This document shows positions 17,127-26,978 of a DNA stretch of 64,000 bases, one piece after another. The number at the start of each line of letters is the position of its first letter. The first letter of the stretch is position 1. Below the pieces are notes generated by a model. The model was given only the letters and a program-made list of their open reading frames with translations. It did no database searches and was not told the DNA's origin. The position numbers and the translations under genes were made by a program. Origin of the DNA: a candidate division LCP-89 bacterium B3_LCP (GTDB taxonomy: Bacteria > Electryoneota > B3-LCP); assembly GCA_005223185.1 (NCBI GenBank), contig NJBN01000005.1:62001-126000 (forward strand), given 5' to 3'.

Positions 17127-17825
17127 TTACCGGGTAATGTACTTAATGTGCCAGAAGCATTCGCCTATGTGAATATCCATTTTGTCCGTCCATGGAGCGA
17201 AAATATGGCGGAGCGCTTCTGCGTCATAATAGTTTTTCAGGATTTTATGCTCAGTTCCGTCCAGAAGATGGCGCAATTTGTAACTGTTTTCGTCACTTTT
17301 CTCTGCTATCAATTCGCCACCAATTCCTGGTATATAGACATTATCCACCATGAATACCGGTGAATTCGCTGTCAATCTGTCGTGAAAACCGCTTAAGAAT
17401 TGCTTGATCTTGACTTTCGGAACGTGCGAAAACCAGAAAGCTGCCAGACCTGCGTCGAACTTTTCCGGGATCGCATCCAACTGATAGGCATCTACCTGCC
17501 GGAATTCGATCACGGATCGGGGAAAGCCTTTTTGTCGTGCTTCTTTCAGCATTTCAGGAGAAGTGTCAGTGGCAAGGATTTTATCCGCGATTTTTACCAA
17601 TTCTGCAGTCCAGAAACCGCTTCCGCAGGCGATTTCCAGCACGCGACGCTCTCTGAATATCTCCTTGATATTGTCAGCGATATCCTCCTGTTCTCGCTGA
17701 CGAACAGGATCATCACGATGGAATTTATCTTCATAATCACAAGCGTGGCGGTTGTAATATTCCCGCACAGCGAGTTCATTAACGGGAAGGTTTGGGGAGT
17801 TTTCTCTATTCTTTGTGGAGTTCAT
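17127..17825 (-). CDS. Class I SAM-dependent methyltransferase (substrate unknown)
   Basis: 232 aa from the ATG at 17825; a GTG at 17867, inside rlpA, would add 14 residues. Motif I is V-L-E-I-A-C-G-S-G-F-W-T, followed by L-A-T-D-T-S-P-E-M-L and post-motif A-A-F-W-F-S-H-V-P. These show a Rossmann-fold methyltransferase of the UbiE/COQ5-like superfamily. Nothing identifies the substrate. It lies between rlpA and cdsA on the same strand, with a 43-nt gap before cdsA. Confidence 0.82.
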   Translation of the reverse strand: MNSTKNRENSPNLPVNELAVREYYNRHACDYEDKFHRDDPVRQREQEDIADNIKEIFRERRVLEIACGSGFWTAELVKIADKILATDTSPEMLKEARQKGFPRSVIEFRQVDAYQLDAIPEKFDAGLAAFWFSHVPKVKIKQFLSGFHDRLTANSPVFMVDNVYIPGIGGELIAEKSDENSYKLRHLLDGTEHKILKNYYDAEALRHIFAPWTDKMDIHIGECFWHIKYITR

Positions 17826-17839
17826 ATAATGATCTTTTT

Positions 17840-18307
17840 CTAATTCGCACCCTTCCCTGTCCCCCACTCGATAACTTCAATACGTACTCGCGCAGTTCCA
17901 GCAACCACCATATCGATAACCTGGGCTGCGCCTAAAGAAAGATCGATGATGCGCCCTTTTACGAAGGGACCGCGGTCATTGATGCGAACGTTTAAGCTTT
18001 TTCCGTTATCTAAGTTTTTCACCTTTACCACAGTGCCCAGCGGTAGAGTTTTATGTGCGGCAGAAATCCCGTTCATATCGAATATTTCACCTGATGAAGT
18101 GGGTCTTCCGTGAAATTTATCGGCGTAATAACTGGCGATACCGGTTTCGACATACCTGCTTCCAGGTTCTACAACCGGAGACACGGGACCACTGCGATAG
18201 CGGGGCATGGACGTGCAACCCCAGAAGGAAAGGGTTACGAATAAAACGATGAGACAAGCTGGAAAAGTTGTGACAAAAGTTCGTTTAGAATATCTGATAA
18301 AATTCAT
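17840..18307 (-). CDS. rlpA: RlpA-like lipoprotein (septal ring / lytic transglycosylase family)
   Basis: 155 aa. The N-terminal lipobox L-S-F-W-G-C gives an outer-membrane lipoprotein anchor at C31. The rest is a double-psi beta-barrel: [33 protein letters not shown], then R-I-N-D-R-G-P-F and I-I-D-L-S. The SPOR domain found in larger RlpA proteins is missing, so septal targeting through denuded glycan is not supported. It is likely to cleave or bind peptidoglycan; activity is inference from the family. Confidence 0.9.
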   Translation of the reverse strand: MNFIRYSKRTFVTTFPACLIVLFVTLSFWGCTSMPRYRSGPVSPVVEPGSRYVETGIASYYADKFHGRPTSSGEIFDMNGISAAHKTLPLGTVVKVKNLDNGKSLNVRINDRGPFVKGRIIDLSLGAAQVIDMVVAGTARVRIEVIEWGTGKGAN

Positions 18308-18326
18308 GTGTTACGCTGCAATTATT

Positions 18327-19241
18327 TTATATGTCCAACGTGCCCACCAAATCCTGGACTCCGCTGATATCATGGCTAATACAGAACTCTTCGATCCCAC
18401 TTAGTACCTCCAGCGGAGCTTGAGGATCGACAAAATTGGCAGTACCGATCTGAACGGCGTTGGCTCCGGTGATGATGAATTCAAGCGCATCTGAAGCTTT
18501 AGAAATTCCTCCAATACCGATTATGGGGATGGAGACCGCTCTTCTAACTTCCAGCACTTTAGCCAGCGCTACCGGCTTAATAGGCGGTCCGGAATAACCT
18601 CCTGTTACGGTGGCAAGTTGAGGACGACGCGTTTCGATATCTACTGACATGCCAACCAGAGTGTTAATCAGAGACACAGCATCGGCGCCGGAGTCCGCGC
18701 AGACTCGAGCTATCTCAGCGATGGAAGTGACGTTCGGTGTAAGTTTAGGTATTACTGGTCTTTCGGTGCGCTGGCGTATTCCGCTTATAATTTCTTCCGT
18801 TACAGCAGGGTTAGACCCAAAAGCCATCCCCTCGTCCTTCACATTGGGGCAGGAGATGTTTATTTCATAAGCATCTATGCCCGTTTGATCATCCAGTTTT
18901 TCTATCAGTTCCCAGTACTCTTCTACATTCGATCCGGCGATGTTTACGATTATTGCTGTATCGATCTCCCGCAAGGCGGGGAGTTTGTCAGTGATGAAAG
19001 CATCGGAACCGACATTAGCCAGACCGATGGAGTTGAGCATACCTCCAGATGTCTCCCAGATGCGAGGCGGAGGATTACCCGGGCGGGGCTGCGGCGTTAT
19101 GGTCTTGGTGATAATGCCACCTAACCTGGATACGTCAATCAGTTCTGCATATTCAGTGCCGTATCCGAAAGTACCGGAAGCAACTAAAACGGGATTCTTC
19201 AGATCCAGCTTCCCAAGCTTGACTGACAGATCGACTTTCAT
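18327..19241 (-). CDS. pyrD: Dihydroorotate dehydrogenase, type 1B catalytic subunit
   Basis: 304 aa from the ATG at 19241, chosen because GGGAGG lies ~10 nt upstream; an earlier in-frame start would add 17 residues inside the upstream gene. FMN-binding barrel motifs are V-L-V-A-S-G-T-F-G-Y-G, N-S-I-G-L-A-N and I-G-I-G-G-I. The active-site cysteine is in N-I-S-C-P-N-V, as in NAD-linked class 1B enzymes. It oxidises dihydroorotate to orotate in pyrimidine synthesis and would pair with PyrK (21053-21826). Unusually, two other redox genes stand between pyrK and pyrD. The start overlaps the radical SAM stop as ATGA. Confidence 0.94.
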   Translation of the reverse strand: MKVDLSVKLGKLDLKNPVLVASGTFGYGTEYAELIDVSRLGGIITKTITPQPRPGNPPPRIWETSGGMLNSIGLANVGSDAFITDKLPALREIDTAIIVNIAGSNVEEYWELIEKLDDQTGIDAYEINISCPNVKDEGMAFGSNPAVTEEIISGIRQRTERPVIPKLTPNVTSIAEIARVCADSGADAVSLINTLVGMSVDIETRRPQLATVTGGYSGPPIKPVALAKVLEVRRAVSIPIIGIGGISKASDALEFIITGANAVQIGTANFVDPQAPLEVLSGIEEFCISHDISGVQDLVGTLDI

Positions 19242-20155
19242 GCGCCTATTGCCTCCCTTCGGCGGAGGTAACGGTTCAAATATTGACCGCAATTCGATCC
19301 TATCCTGTCCTCTTCCGGTTGCCCGAGACTCAAGATTACTTCATACCCGACACGTTTAAGTTCCACAACGATCTCACCCGAACCATCGCCACTATGGGGA
19401 TTAATCCGGGTTTGGAGGTTGTTCTTTTGGCTGTTCTGGGTAGGATTAAGCGGAGTTAGTTTTACTAGAAAGACGTCTGTATCGAAGAATTCAAGGAGCA
19501 CGTCCGCATCAATTGGGAATCCTTCAGCCATGGCGAAATTCAAGGCTATTTTCCTATCACCTGGTGAAAAGAAGCTCTCCCCTATTTCCGCTGCTTGATG
19601 GAAATCCATCAGGGGATAATTTATCAATTCATGACGCAATTGCTGGTCTGTAGTGTGCAGTGAAAACTGCAGCTGAAAGCGACCACCAGAATAGAGTTCA
19701 TTCTTTATAGTTACCAACTCATCGAAAAAACTGTGGCGTTTTGCAGGTAAAACCGATGAAATACAGGGCATTAGTCCGGGAGCGTGATACTTTTTTGGTA
19801 GAGTTCTCAGAACGTTCAGAACCGCATCGTTTAGCGCTGGTTCACCCATGCGTGCAAACTGGATCTTGAACTTGGGAACAGGCACGCTGCGATCTGGGAA
19901 ACGCGCTGTCACCAGAGCATCGATCTGCGCGAAGATTTCATCTTCACTCAAACGACCATGATAATCACCCCCTGCATCACACATAAGGCAGCGCACAGGA
20001 CAACCGTTCAGAGTGGAGACGATCAGCACCCATTTTTCCTCGCGAGGAATTGGGGGTTGAAGGGATTCGACGAATTCCACTACTGAACCAGTTTCCGTTT
20101 CACCCAGATACAACATCGCCAGATCTTCACGACCGTGATGTTCTATTATGTTCAT
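19238..20155 (-). CDS. Radical SAM protein, RlmN/Cfr-like but short
   Basis: 305 aa. The cluster motif is C52-x3-C56-x2-C59 (G-C-P-V-R-C-L-M-C). The C-terminus has G-S-N-C289-G-Q-Y-L, which resembles the C-G-Q segment of RlmN/Cfr carrying the methyl-transferring cysteine. Compared with RlmN (~350-385 aa) the N-terminal RNA-recognition region is reduced to ~40 residues, and the core is divergent. The substrate could be RNA or something else; I make no assignment. It is translationally linked to pyrD (ATGA overlap) and shares one base with the flavoprotein gene upstream. Confidence 0.78.
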   Translation of the reverse strand: MNIIEHHGREDLAMLYLGETETGSVVEFVESLQPPIPREEKWVLIVSTLNGCPVRCLMCDAGGDYHGRLSEDEIFAQIDALVTARFPDRSVPVPKFKIQFARMGEPALNDAVLNVLRTLPKKYHAPGLMPCISSVLPAKRHSFFDELVTIKNELYSGGRFQLQFSLHTTDQQLRHELINYPLMDFHQAAEIGESFFSPGDRKIALNFAMAEGFPIDADVLLEFFDTDVFLVKLTPLNPTQNSQKNNLQTRINPHSGDGSGEIVVELKRVGYEVILSLGQPEEDRIGSNCGQYLNRYLRRREAIGA

Positions 20156-21036
20156 TATTGATTATTTTCCTGTAGAAATTGCGTGATTTCCATGGCACAA
20201 CGCAGCCCATCTCCGACGGCAATGCCCACCTGACGGCAACTGCCGTTAACCACGTCCCCGATGAAATGGAACTGCGGAATTTCAGGCTTGTTCTTCAGTT
20301 CCGGTGATAAAAAAGCTAACTCAGGATGACGCCCAACAGCGCAAAGCACTAAATCTGCACAGATTGGTGAAGGCGTTCCGCCTCTAAAATTGACCACGAC
20401 CTGTGATTTTTCTCTGGTTATAGCAACTGGTTCTGCGTTGTAGATACGCTTAATATCTGACATTGATAGTACTCGTTCATCAAGAATCCGAAGGCAACAC
20501 GGACTTGCGGATCTCATGGCGATGATCACGTCCATCTTGCGCCATGCCAAAGATAGAGCATAGTCGAAAGCCGCGTCTCCGCCTCCAATGATGCAGGCAG
20601 TGCCAGCCAAACTTTCGGGAAGGTTCCTCAGTTCGGTAAAGACCTTCTTCCCAGACAAATCCTCAACGCCGTGTATATCCAGTTGATTGGGTGTCGTACC
20701 AGCAGCTACTATAACAGTACGTGCAATAACTTCTTTATTATTAATTGAAGCAATGAAATGATCGTCCATCCGGTGCAGATCATCTGCATGAGCATGCTGA
20801 ACTTGTATGTCAAGCTCTTCTAAATGTTCCTGAAATAACTTCGCCAGATCAAGCCCAGAGATGCCCCGGGCAAAACCCGGGTAGTTTTCAACCCAACCGG
20901 CGTTTAATAAAGCTCCTCCTATACGATCCTTTTCGACTATGAATGGATCAAACCCGGCTCTCTTCAGTTGCAGCGCAGCCGCTATTCCCGCAGGTCCAGC
21001 GCCAATTATAAGAACCTCAACTTCTTGTGATTGCAT
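20155..21036 (-). CDS. Thioredoxin-reductase-like FAD/NAD(P) oxidoreductase lacking the CxxC pair
   Basis: 293 aa. The FAD-binding motif is V-L-I-I-G-A-G-P-A-G-I-A-A-A (residues 8-21), the NAD(P) motif is C-I-I-G-G-G-D-A-A-F-D-Y-A, and the second FAD motif near the C-terminus is F-H-F-I-G-D-V-V-N-G. In thioredoxin reductase a C-x-x-C lies just before the NAD(P) motif; here that stretch (L-S-G-K-K-V-F-T-E-L-R-N-L) has no cysteine, so it is not a thioredoxin reductase. Ferredoxin-NAD(P) reductase of the TrxR-like type is one possibility. It sits 16 nt after pyrK and overlaps the radical SAM gene. Confidence 0.85.
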   Translation of the reverse strand: MQSQEVEVLIIGAGPAGIAAALQLKRAGFDPFIVEKDRIGGALLNAGWVENYPGFARGISGLDLAKLFQEHLEELDIQVQHAHADDLHRMDDHFIASINNKEVIARTVIVAAGTTPNQLDIHGVEDLSGKKVFTELRNLPESLAGTACIIGGGDAAFDYALSLAWRKMDVIIAMRSASPCCLRILDERVLSMSDIKRIYNAEPVAITREKSQVVVNFRGGTPSPICADLVLCAVGRHPELAFLSPELKNKPEIPQFHFIGDVVNGSCRQVGIAVGDGLRCAMEITQFLQENNQ

Positions 21037-21052
21037 TAAATAATTGCTGCTT

Positions 21053-21826
21053 TCAGGTAATTAAATCCCAATCAACGTCGGCTCCGTTGAAGACTGGGCC
21101 ATCCGTGCAGACGAGCTTATATCCTCCACCAACACTCTGCGCACACCCCTGGCAAACCCCAATTCCGCAAGCCATTCTACTTTCAAGTGATACTTGATAT
21201 AATATGCTGTTATGTGCGCATAATTCATCTGTTTTTCTCATCATGGGTACAGGACCACAGGTATAAACTGTATGAATCTCTGATGGATTTTCACCGAGGT
21301 GTTTTTCCAGTAGATCAGTAACCAAACCTTTAATCCCGAAGCTGCCGTCATCTGTGCAGTAGGAAATATTGCGTTCGGGAATAACCGCATCCGGCAAGGG
21401 GAATTTTTCATGTGATTGTCCACCCAAAAAGAATGGCACTTTTTTTCCCTGTTTGACTAACTCATCCTGTAGCATCAGTAAGGGCACTACACCGATTCCA
21501 CCGCCTACTAAAACCACAGCATCCGCATTTTGGTAGGTGAAACCTTTCCCCAAAGGCCCAATTACGTCGCATATTTGACCTGTTTGCAAATTGGACAATA
21601 ACTCAGTACCCTTGCCGACAATTTGTATAATGAGGGAAATAAGGCCGTCCCCTGCGCCTGCAATACTAAACGGTCTGCGTAGAAGGATCCCAGCACCATC
21701 TACCTTCAGATGTACAAATTGACCGGGCTTGGCCAACTCAGCAATTTGTGGTAGTTCTAAGACGAGGGAAAATATAGTCGGACGATACCTTTCAACCTGG
21801 CGGACGACGCCTTTTTCCTGGATCAT
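21053..21826 (-). CDS. pyrK: Dihydroorotate dehydrogenase electron-transfer subunit
   Basis: 257 aa. It has FAD-binding R-R-P-F-S-I-A-G, an NAD-binding V-L-V-G-G-G-I-G-V-V-P-L-L, and a C-terminal [2Fe-2S] site C-G-I-G-V-C-Q-G-C with a fourth cysteine in L-V-C-T-D-G-P-V-F. This is the PyrK layout. It passes electrons from PyrD's FMN to NAD+ through FAD and the cluster. It starts 2 nt after the TPR lipoprotein gene ends, and begins the run pyrK, flavoprotein, radical SAM, pyrD. Confidence 0.94.
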   Translation of the reverse strand: MIQEKGVVRQVERYRPTIFSLVLELPQIAELAKPGQFVHLKVDGAGILLRRPFSIAGAGDGLISLIIQIVGKGTELLSNLQTGQICDVIGPLGKGFTYQNADAVVLVGGGIGVVPLLMLQDELVKQGKKVPFFLGGQSHEKFPLPDAVIPERNISYCTDDGSFGIKGLVTDLLEKHLGENPSEIHTVYTCGPVPMMRKTDELCAHNSILYQVSLESRMACGIGVCQGCAQSVGGGYKLVCTDGPVFNGADVDWDLIT

Positions 21827-21828
21827 TA

Positions 21829-24222
21829 TTAAGGTGTAAACCGAACGAGTTGAGTCATGGGAGAATCTATATACTGCCCGTCTCTGTACCCTGGGCGAAA
21901 TTGGACGCTCTGCAGTACTTGAATTGCATTTTCAGCGAAATCGAAACCATCCGGCGTTTCCCGAAGTACTTCAAAGTAATCAGGTATCCCTTGCGAGTTC
22001 ACTGTAAATGTCAAGATGACTTCACCTGCAATGGAAGCTTCCAGCGCAACCGGAGGGTATAGGCGATTCTGGCTGATAGCATCACTTAACGCTCTTTCAC
22101 CACCCATTATTTCGGGCATACCGGAACCGGGGGGCACAGGTTCGAATTCATCGGCTAATTCAACGGTTCCGGTCGTATCCTCCCCTACTTTCAGACTATC
22201 CGGAATTTCGACTGGTGGGGGAGCGACCTTCTTTTTCGCCATAGTTATATATTGCGATTCGGGATACCAAGCGATTAACGAATCGTAGGAAGCAAAAGCG
22301 CCTTCGGCGTCCTCCATAACGTTTTCCATAATCCAGGCGGATGCGTAGAGCGCCTGAGGCGCCAGATCTGAATCGGGCCATTTTTCCGTAATGAGAAGGT
22401 AAGCATCCACGGCTTCAGACGGTGATTCTTCTTCCAGCCAGAGATTTTCGGCATTTAAATAAGCTTCAGCAACTGTATCTACCGGTTCAGGCAACGGTTC
22501 CAAACCTAAGAGATTTCTCGCCCACCGATCGTATTCGCCTGCGGGGTACTCTTCATGCAGAATGTTGGGAATTGAATCCGACATGGCGGAATCGGATGAA
22601 GCAAGCTCCTGCAAGTAGTGTAGTGAAAGCAGTGCTTTAGCGCGAAGATCAACATAATCATGCTGCCCGGCTATATCATTGAATATAACATTCGCTGAAT
22701 CAATATCGTCAAACCTGGTCCAGAGGTGTTCTGCTAATCTGAAACGGTAATCGGCGAGTTCCGCTCTGTCCAGGTCGATGCGCTCATAGACTTCTGCAGA
22801 ATCGGTGGGTAATTCTCTGGCGAAAGCCGGAGATGGCATTTGCTGACCAGGTGTCTGCCCAGGTCCAAATTTTCCCTGCGGAAATTGCCCGGGATACTGA
22901 GGATTGTATCCGGGGGGCATAGCGCCTTCAGGCATGGATGATTGAAATCCTGGTTTTGGGGGAATTCCCGGCTGTTCCGGACTATCACCACCAGCCTGCT
23001 GAACACCTGCGTCTTTCAAGGTATCCAATTGCACTGCTGCTGATGAATCCACCATACTTGAGTCCACCGAAAGGCTGTCACTATTTTCAGCAATCCACTC
23101 CAACCTGTACTCAAGAGTGTCTATATCGGCAGTCAGAGAATCAATACCGGTGATCAGTGTGGTTAGGTACTGTAAATCTATGACTGTTTCAGAAGCCTCT
23201 TCAACAAATTCACTATCGCTCGCCTCACTGCTGACTTTGGCTAGATACTCTTCAGCCTGAGTGAAATCGTTCATACTCATGTATATTTGTCCCAGACGAA
23301 AACTCGCCACTGCGGATGTTTCTGAACGAGGATAGAGTTCGAGAATTCGCTTGTAGATTTCAATGGCTTCTTCTGTTTGTCCCAGCTCATTGAGAACACC
23401 AGCTTTAGCCAGATAAGCACGATCGTAATAGCTGAAATAGATGTCCTTCTTTAATAGTTTATTGCAAATTTTCAGAGCATCCTGCAGACGTCCCATCTGT
23501 TGTAAAGTTAAGGCGAGTTTATAATTAGCTTCAAAGCGCCGTAACCGGGTCGGTTTTTCATCGGATACCTGCGAATACGCTTGCTCTGCTTCCTGAAATT
23601 CCCCTAATTCATAGTGACATTCACCTTTCTGGTAGAGGATGCTGGCTCGCTCTTTTTTGTCTTTGGTGGCGCCCAGAAGTTTATCATATTCAGCGAGCGC
23701 CTGGTAGTAACTCTCCTGATCGAAAAAGTAGTCCGCCTGAGTTCTGCGGCTTTCCTGACGAACTTCAATTGGCGTTTGTTCATCCAGCCAGAGGTCATTG
23801 AGGAGGGCTATCCCATCATCAGTCCTGCGCATCTTAATCAAGGTTTTTCCTAAATAGAGGCGCGCTTCGTAAGTCAGGGGTGAATCGGGGTAGTTGGTGA
23901 GGAGTTCGTCGAATTTACGCCGCGCCTTGGGATAGGTCATTATGGCATAGTAGGACTTCCCCATCAGAAGTATGGCATCATCGACGTATTTGCTATCGGG
24001 GTAATATTCGATAACTCGCGCAGCAGAGTCAATTGATTTCTGGTAGTTAGCGGTCGATGGTCTTCCGGTAGTGGTGTTTTCGCTGTCCTTCTCACCTTCC
24101 TTGAAGTACTTCTTGGCGTTATAATAAGTATTAAAATAGACACACGACGACAGATTGAACGCTATGAATACATTCAATAATACGACCGTCAGTATCCTGA
24201 TATGTTGCCAACGAGAGGTCAT
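21829..24222 (-). CDS. TPR lipoprotein with C-terminal TonB domain
   Basis: 797 aa. A lipobox L-S-S-C27 follows a hydrophobic signal, and the mature end C-V-Y-F-N-T-Y-Y-N-A-K-K-Y-F resembles lipoproteins of the FCB group. Residues ~45-350 are tetratricopeptide repeats of the YbgF/BamD type (Y-P-D-S-x-x-V-D-D-A). Residues ~395-470 are a P/G/Q/S-rich linker, a second TPR stretch covers ~480-690, and ~700-797 is a TonB C-terminal domain (A-G-E-V-I-L-T-F-T-V-N-S-Q-G). It is likely attached to an envelope membrane with a scaffold or energy-coupling role. A TonB-C domain on a lipoprotein is unusual. Confidence 0.85.
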   Translation of the reverse strand: MTSRWQHIRILTVVLLNVFIAFNLSSCVYFNTYYNAKKYFKEGEKDSENTTTGRPSTANYQKSIDSAARVIEYYPDSKYVDDAILLMGKSYYAIMTYPKARRKFDELLTNYPDSPLTYEARLYLGKTLIKMRRTDDGIALLNDLWLDEQTPIEVRQESRRTQADYFFDQESYYQALAEYDKLLGATKDKKERASILYQKGECHYELGEFQEAEQAYSQVSDEKPTRLRRFEANYKLALTLQQMGRLQDALKICNKLLKKDIYFSYYDRAYLAKAGVLNELGQTEEAIEIYKRILELYPRSETSAVASFRLGQIYMSMNDFTQAEEYLAKVSSEASDSEFVEEASETVIDLQYLTTLITGIDSLTADIDTLEYRLEWIAENSDSLSVDSSMVDSSAAVQLDTLKDAGVQQAGGDSPEQPGIPPKPGFQSSMPEGAMPPGYNPQYPGQFPQGKFGPGQTPGQQMPSPAFARELPTDSAEVYERIDLDRAELADYRFRLAEHLWTRFDDIDSANVIFNDIAGQHDYVDLRAKALLSLHYLQELASSDSAMSDSIPNILHEEYPAGEYDRWARNLLGLEPLPEPVDTVAEAYLNAENLWLEEESPSEAVDAYLLITEKWPDSDLAPQALYASAWIMENVMEDAEGAFASYDSLIAWYPESQYITMAKKKVAPPPVEIPDSLKVGEDTTGTVELADEFEPVPPGSGMPEIMGGERALSDAISQNRLYPPVALEASIAGEVILTFTVNSQGIPDYFEVLRETPDGFDFAENAIQVLQSVQFRPGYRDGQYIDSPMTQLVRFTP

Positions 24223-24233
24223 GCGTAAATGGT

Positions 24234-24998
24234 TTAGTTCTTAGATTTTGTTTCGATCTGCTTGATTTTGTTCACCAAATCAGGCAGCACCTGCGCTGAA
24301 GAATCCGTGAAGACTGCATCTGCTAATGATGTGATGGGCGTCCTATCTGGATTAATTTCAACCAATAAAGCGCCGCTATCCTTGGCTACAACGGGCAATG
24401 CCGCAGCAGGATGAACCACTGCTGACGTTCCTATTGAGAGAAACAGGGTAGCCTGTTGCGAATGAAGAAAAGCATCTTCTATTGTCACATGATTTAAACC
24501 TTCTCCGAACCAGACTACGTCCGGGCGTATCTGTCCCTGACAGTTCAAACAAAGGGGCGGTAACTTATCGAAGTCCAGGGTATCATCCGGATAGCGTTCA
24601 GAACATGAATTGCACCTGTTCAGGAAGATGTTTCCATGCAGTTCAATAGGATTTTTATGACCGGCGCGGCGGTGCAGGCCATCCACGTTCTGGGTTATTA
24701 AGATAAAACGATCCTTTAGCACTTTTTCCAATTCCACCAGCGCGTCATGCCCGGCGTTTGGGTTCGATTGTGCTATTATCTGTCTCCTGTACAGATACCA
24801 TTCCCAAACCATTTGAGGATTACTGGCGAAAGCCTGCGGTGTGGCTAATTCTTCCGGTCTGTGTTGCCGCCACATTCCTCCTTCCCCACGGAAGGTCGGC
24901 ACGCCTGATTCTGCTGATATACCGGCACCAGTTAAGGCAACTACCTTCCTGAGATGGTCAGCGGAGATATCAAACGAATCTATTTCAGTTAAATCCAT
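24234..24998 (-). CDS. cobB: Sir2-family NAD-dependent protein deacylase
   Basis: 254 aa from the ATG at 24998; a TTG nine bases upstream is possible. Motifs: G-A-G-I-S-A-E-S-G-V-P-T-F-R-G (NAD site), T-Q-N-V-D-G-L-H-R-R-A-G with the catalytic His in E-L-H-G-N, a zinc ribbon C-N-S-C ... C-L-N-C, then R-P-D-V-V-W-F-G-E. It removes acyl groups from lysines using NAD+. The ATG has no obvious ribosome site. The gene is divergent from rpsT, and the rpsT -35 box begins three bases outside its start. Confidence 0.93.
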   Translation of the reverse strand: MDLTEIDSFDISADHLRKVVALTGAGISAESGVPTFRGEGGMWRQHRPEELATPQAFASNPQMVWEWYLYRRQIIAQSNPNAGHDALVELEKVLKDRFILITQNVDGLHRRAGHKNPIELHGNIFLNRCNSCSERYPDDTLDFDKLPPLCLNCQGQIRPDVVWFGEGLNHVTIEDAFLHSQQATLFLSIGTSAVVHPAAALPVVAKDSGALLVEINPDRTPITSLADAVFTDSSAQVLPDLVNKIKQIETKSKN

Positions 24999-25000
24999 AC

Positions 25001-25029
25001 TTGACAAACGATGTTTTTTTTCATATATT
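25001..25029 (+). promoter_or_regulatory. Sigma-70-type promoter of rpsT
   Basis: A consensus TTGACA (25001-25006), a 17-nt spacer containing a T8 run, and TATATT (25024-25029), ~28 nt before the rpsT start. Its closeness to consensus fits a highly expressed ribosomal protein gene. Confidence 0.85.
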
Positions 25030-25056
25030 TAAAGTTCACTTAATTTCGGAGAGTAC

Positions 25057-25353
25057 ATGCCACAACATAAATCCTGTAAGAAACGCGTAAAAACCAGCGC
25101 TATATCAAGGGAAAGCAATCGAACATATCGGTCTCAGGTTAAGACGTTAGTACGCCAAATCAAAGAAGCCAAAGACCCTGAATCAACACAAGCGAGCCTG
25201 CGCCAGGCAATATCTCATTTAGATCGTTTAGCGCAGAAGGGCATCGTGCACAAAAATAAGGCTGCCAACCAGAAATCCAAGTTATCTAAGTTAGCCAATA
25301 AGATGACTCAGGTGTCAAACCACTCAAGGGTCCTTACGGACGAGGGCGTTTAA
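25057..25353 (+). CDS. rpsT: Ribosomal protein S20
   Basis: 98 aa, the only plus-strand gene in the first 30 kb. It is lysine/arginine-rich, with S-C-K-K-R-V-K-T-S near the N-terminus and G-I-V-H-K-N-K-A-A-N-Q-K-S-K-L-S-K-L at residues ~68-85, the conserved S20 end. S20 binds 16S rRNA early in 30S assembly. It has its own strong promoter and a GGAGAG ribosome site 3 nt before the ATG. Only 26 nt separate it from the convergent guaB end, and no terminator hairpin is visible there. Confidence 0.93.
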   Translation: MPQHKSCKKRVKTSAISRESNRTYRSQVKTLVRQIKEAKDPESTQASLRQAISHLDRLAQKGIVHKNKAANQKSKLSKLANKMTQVSNHSRVLTDEGV

Positions 25354-25379
25354 CACCACAGTACTATAACCAGAGACAT

Positions 25380-26879
<1,500 letters not shown>

Positions 26880-26978
26880 TTAAGTCTATTTAATCCGTTA
26901 TACCTTAAACGAATGGTGATGTTCCGAACCTTAGGCTGATCTTTGCACTTTAAGTCATCAAAAATAATGCACGATAAT

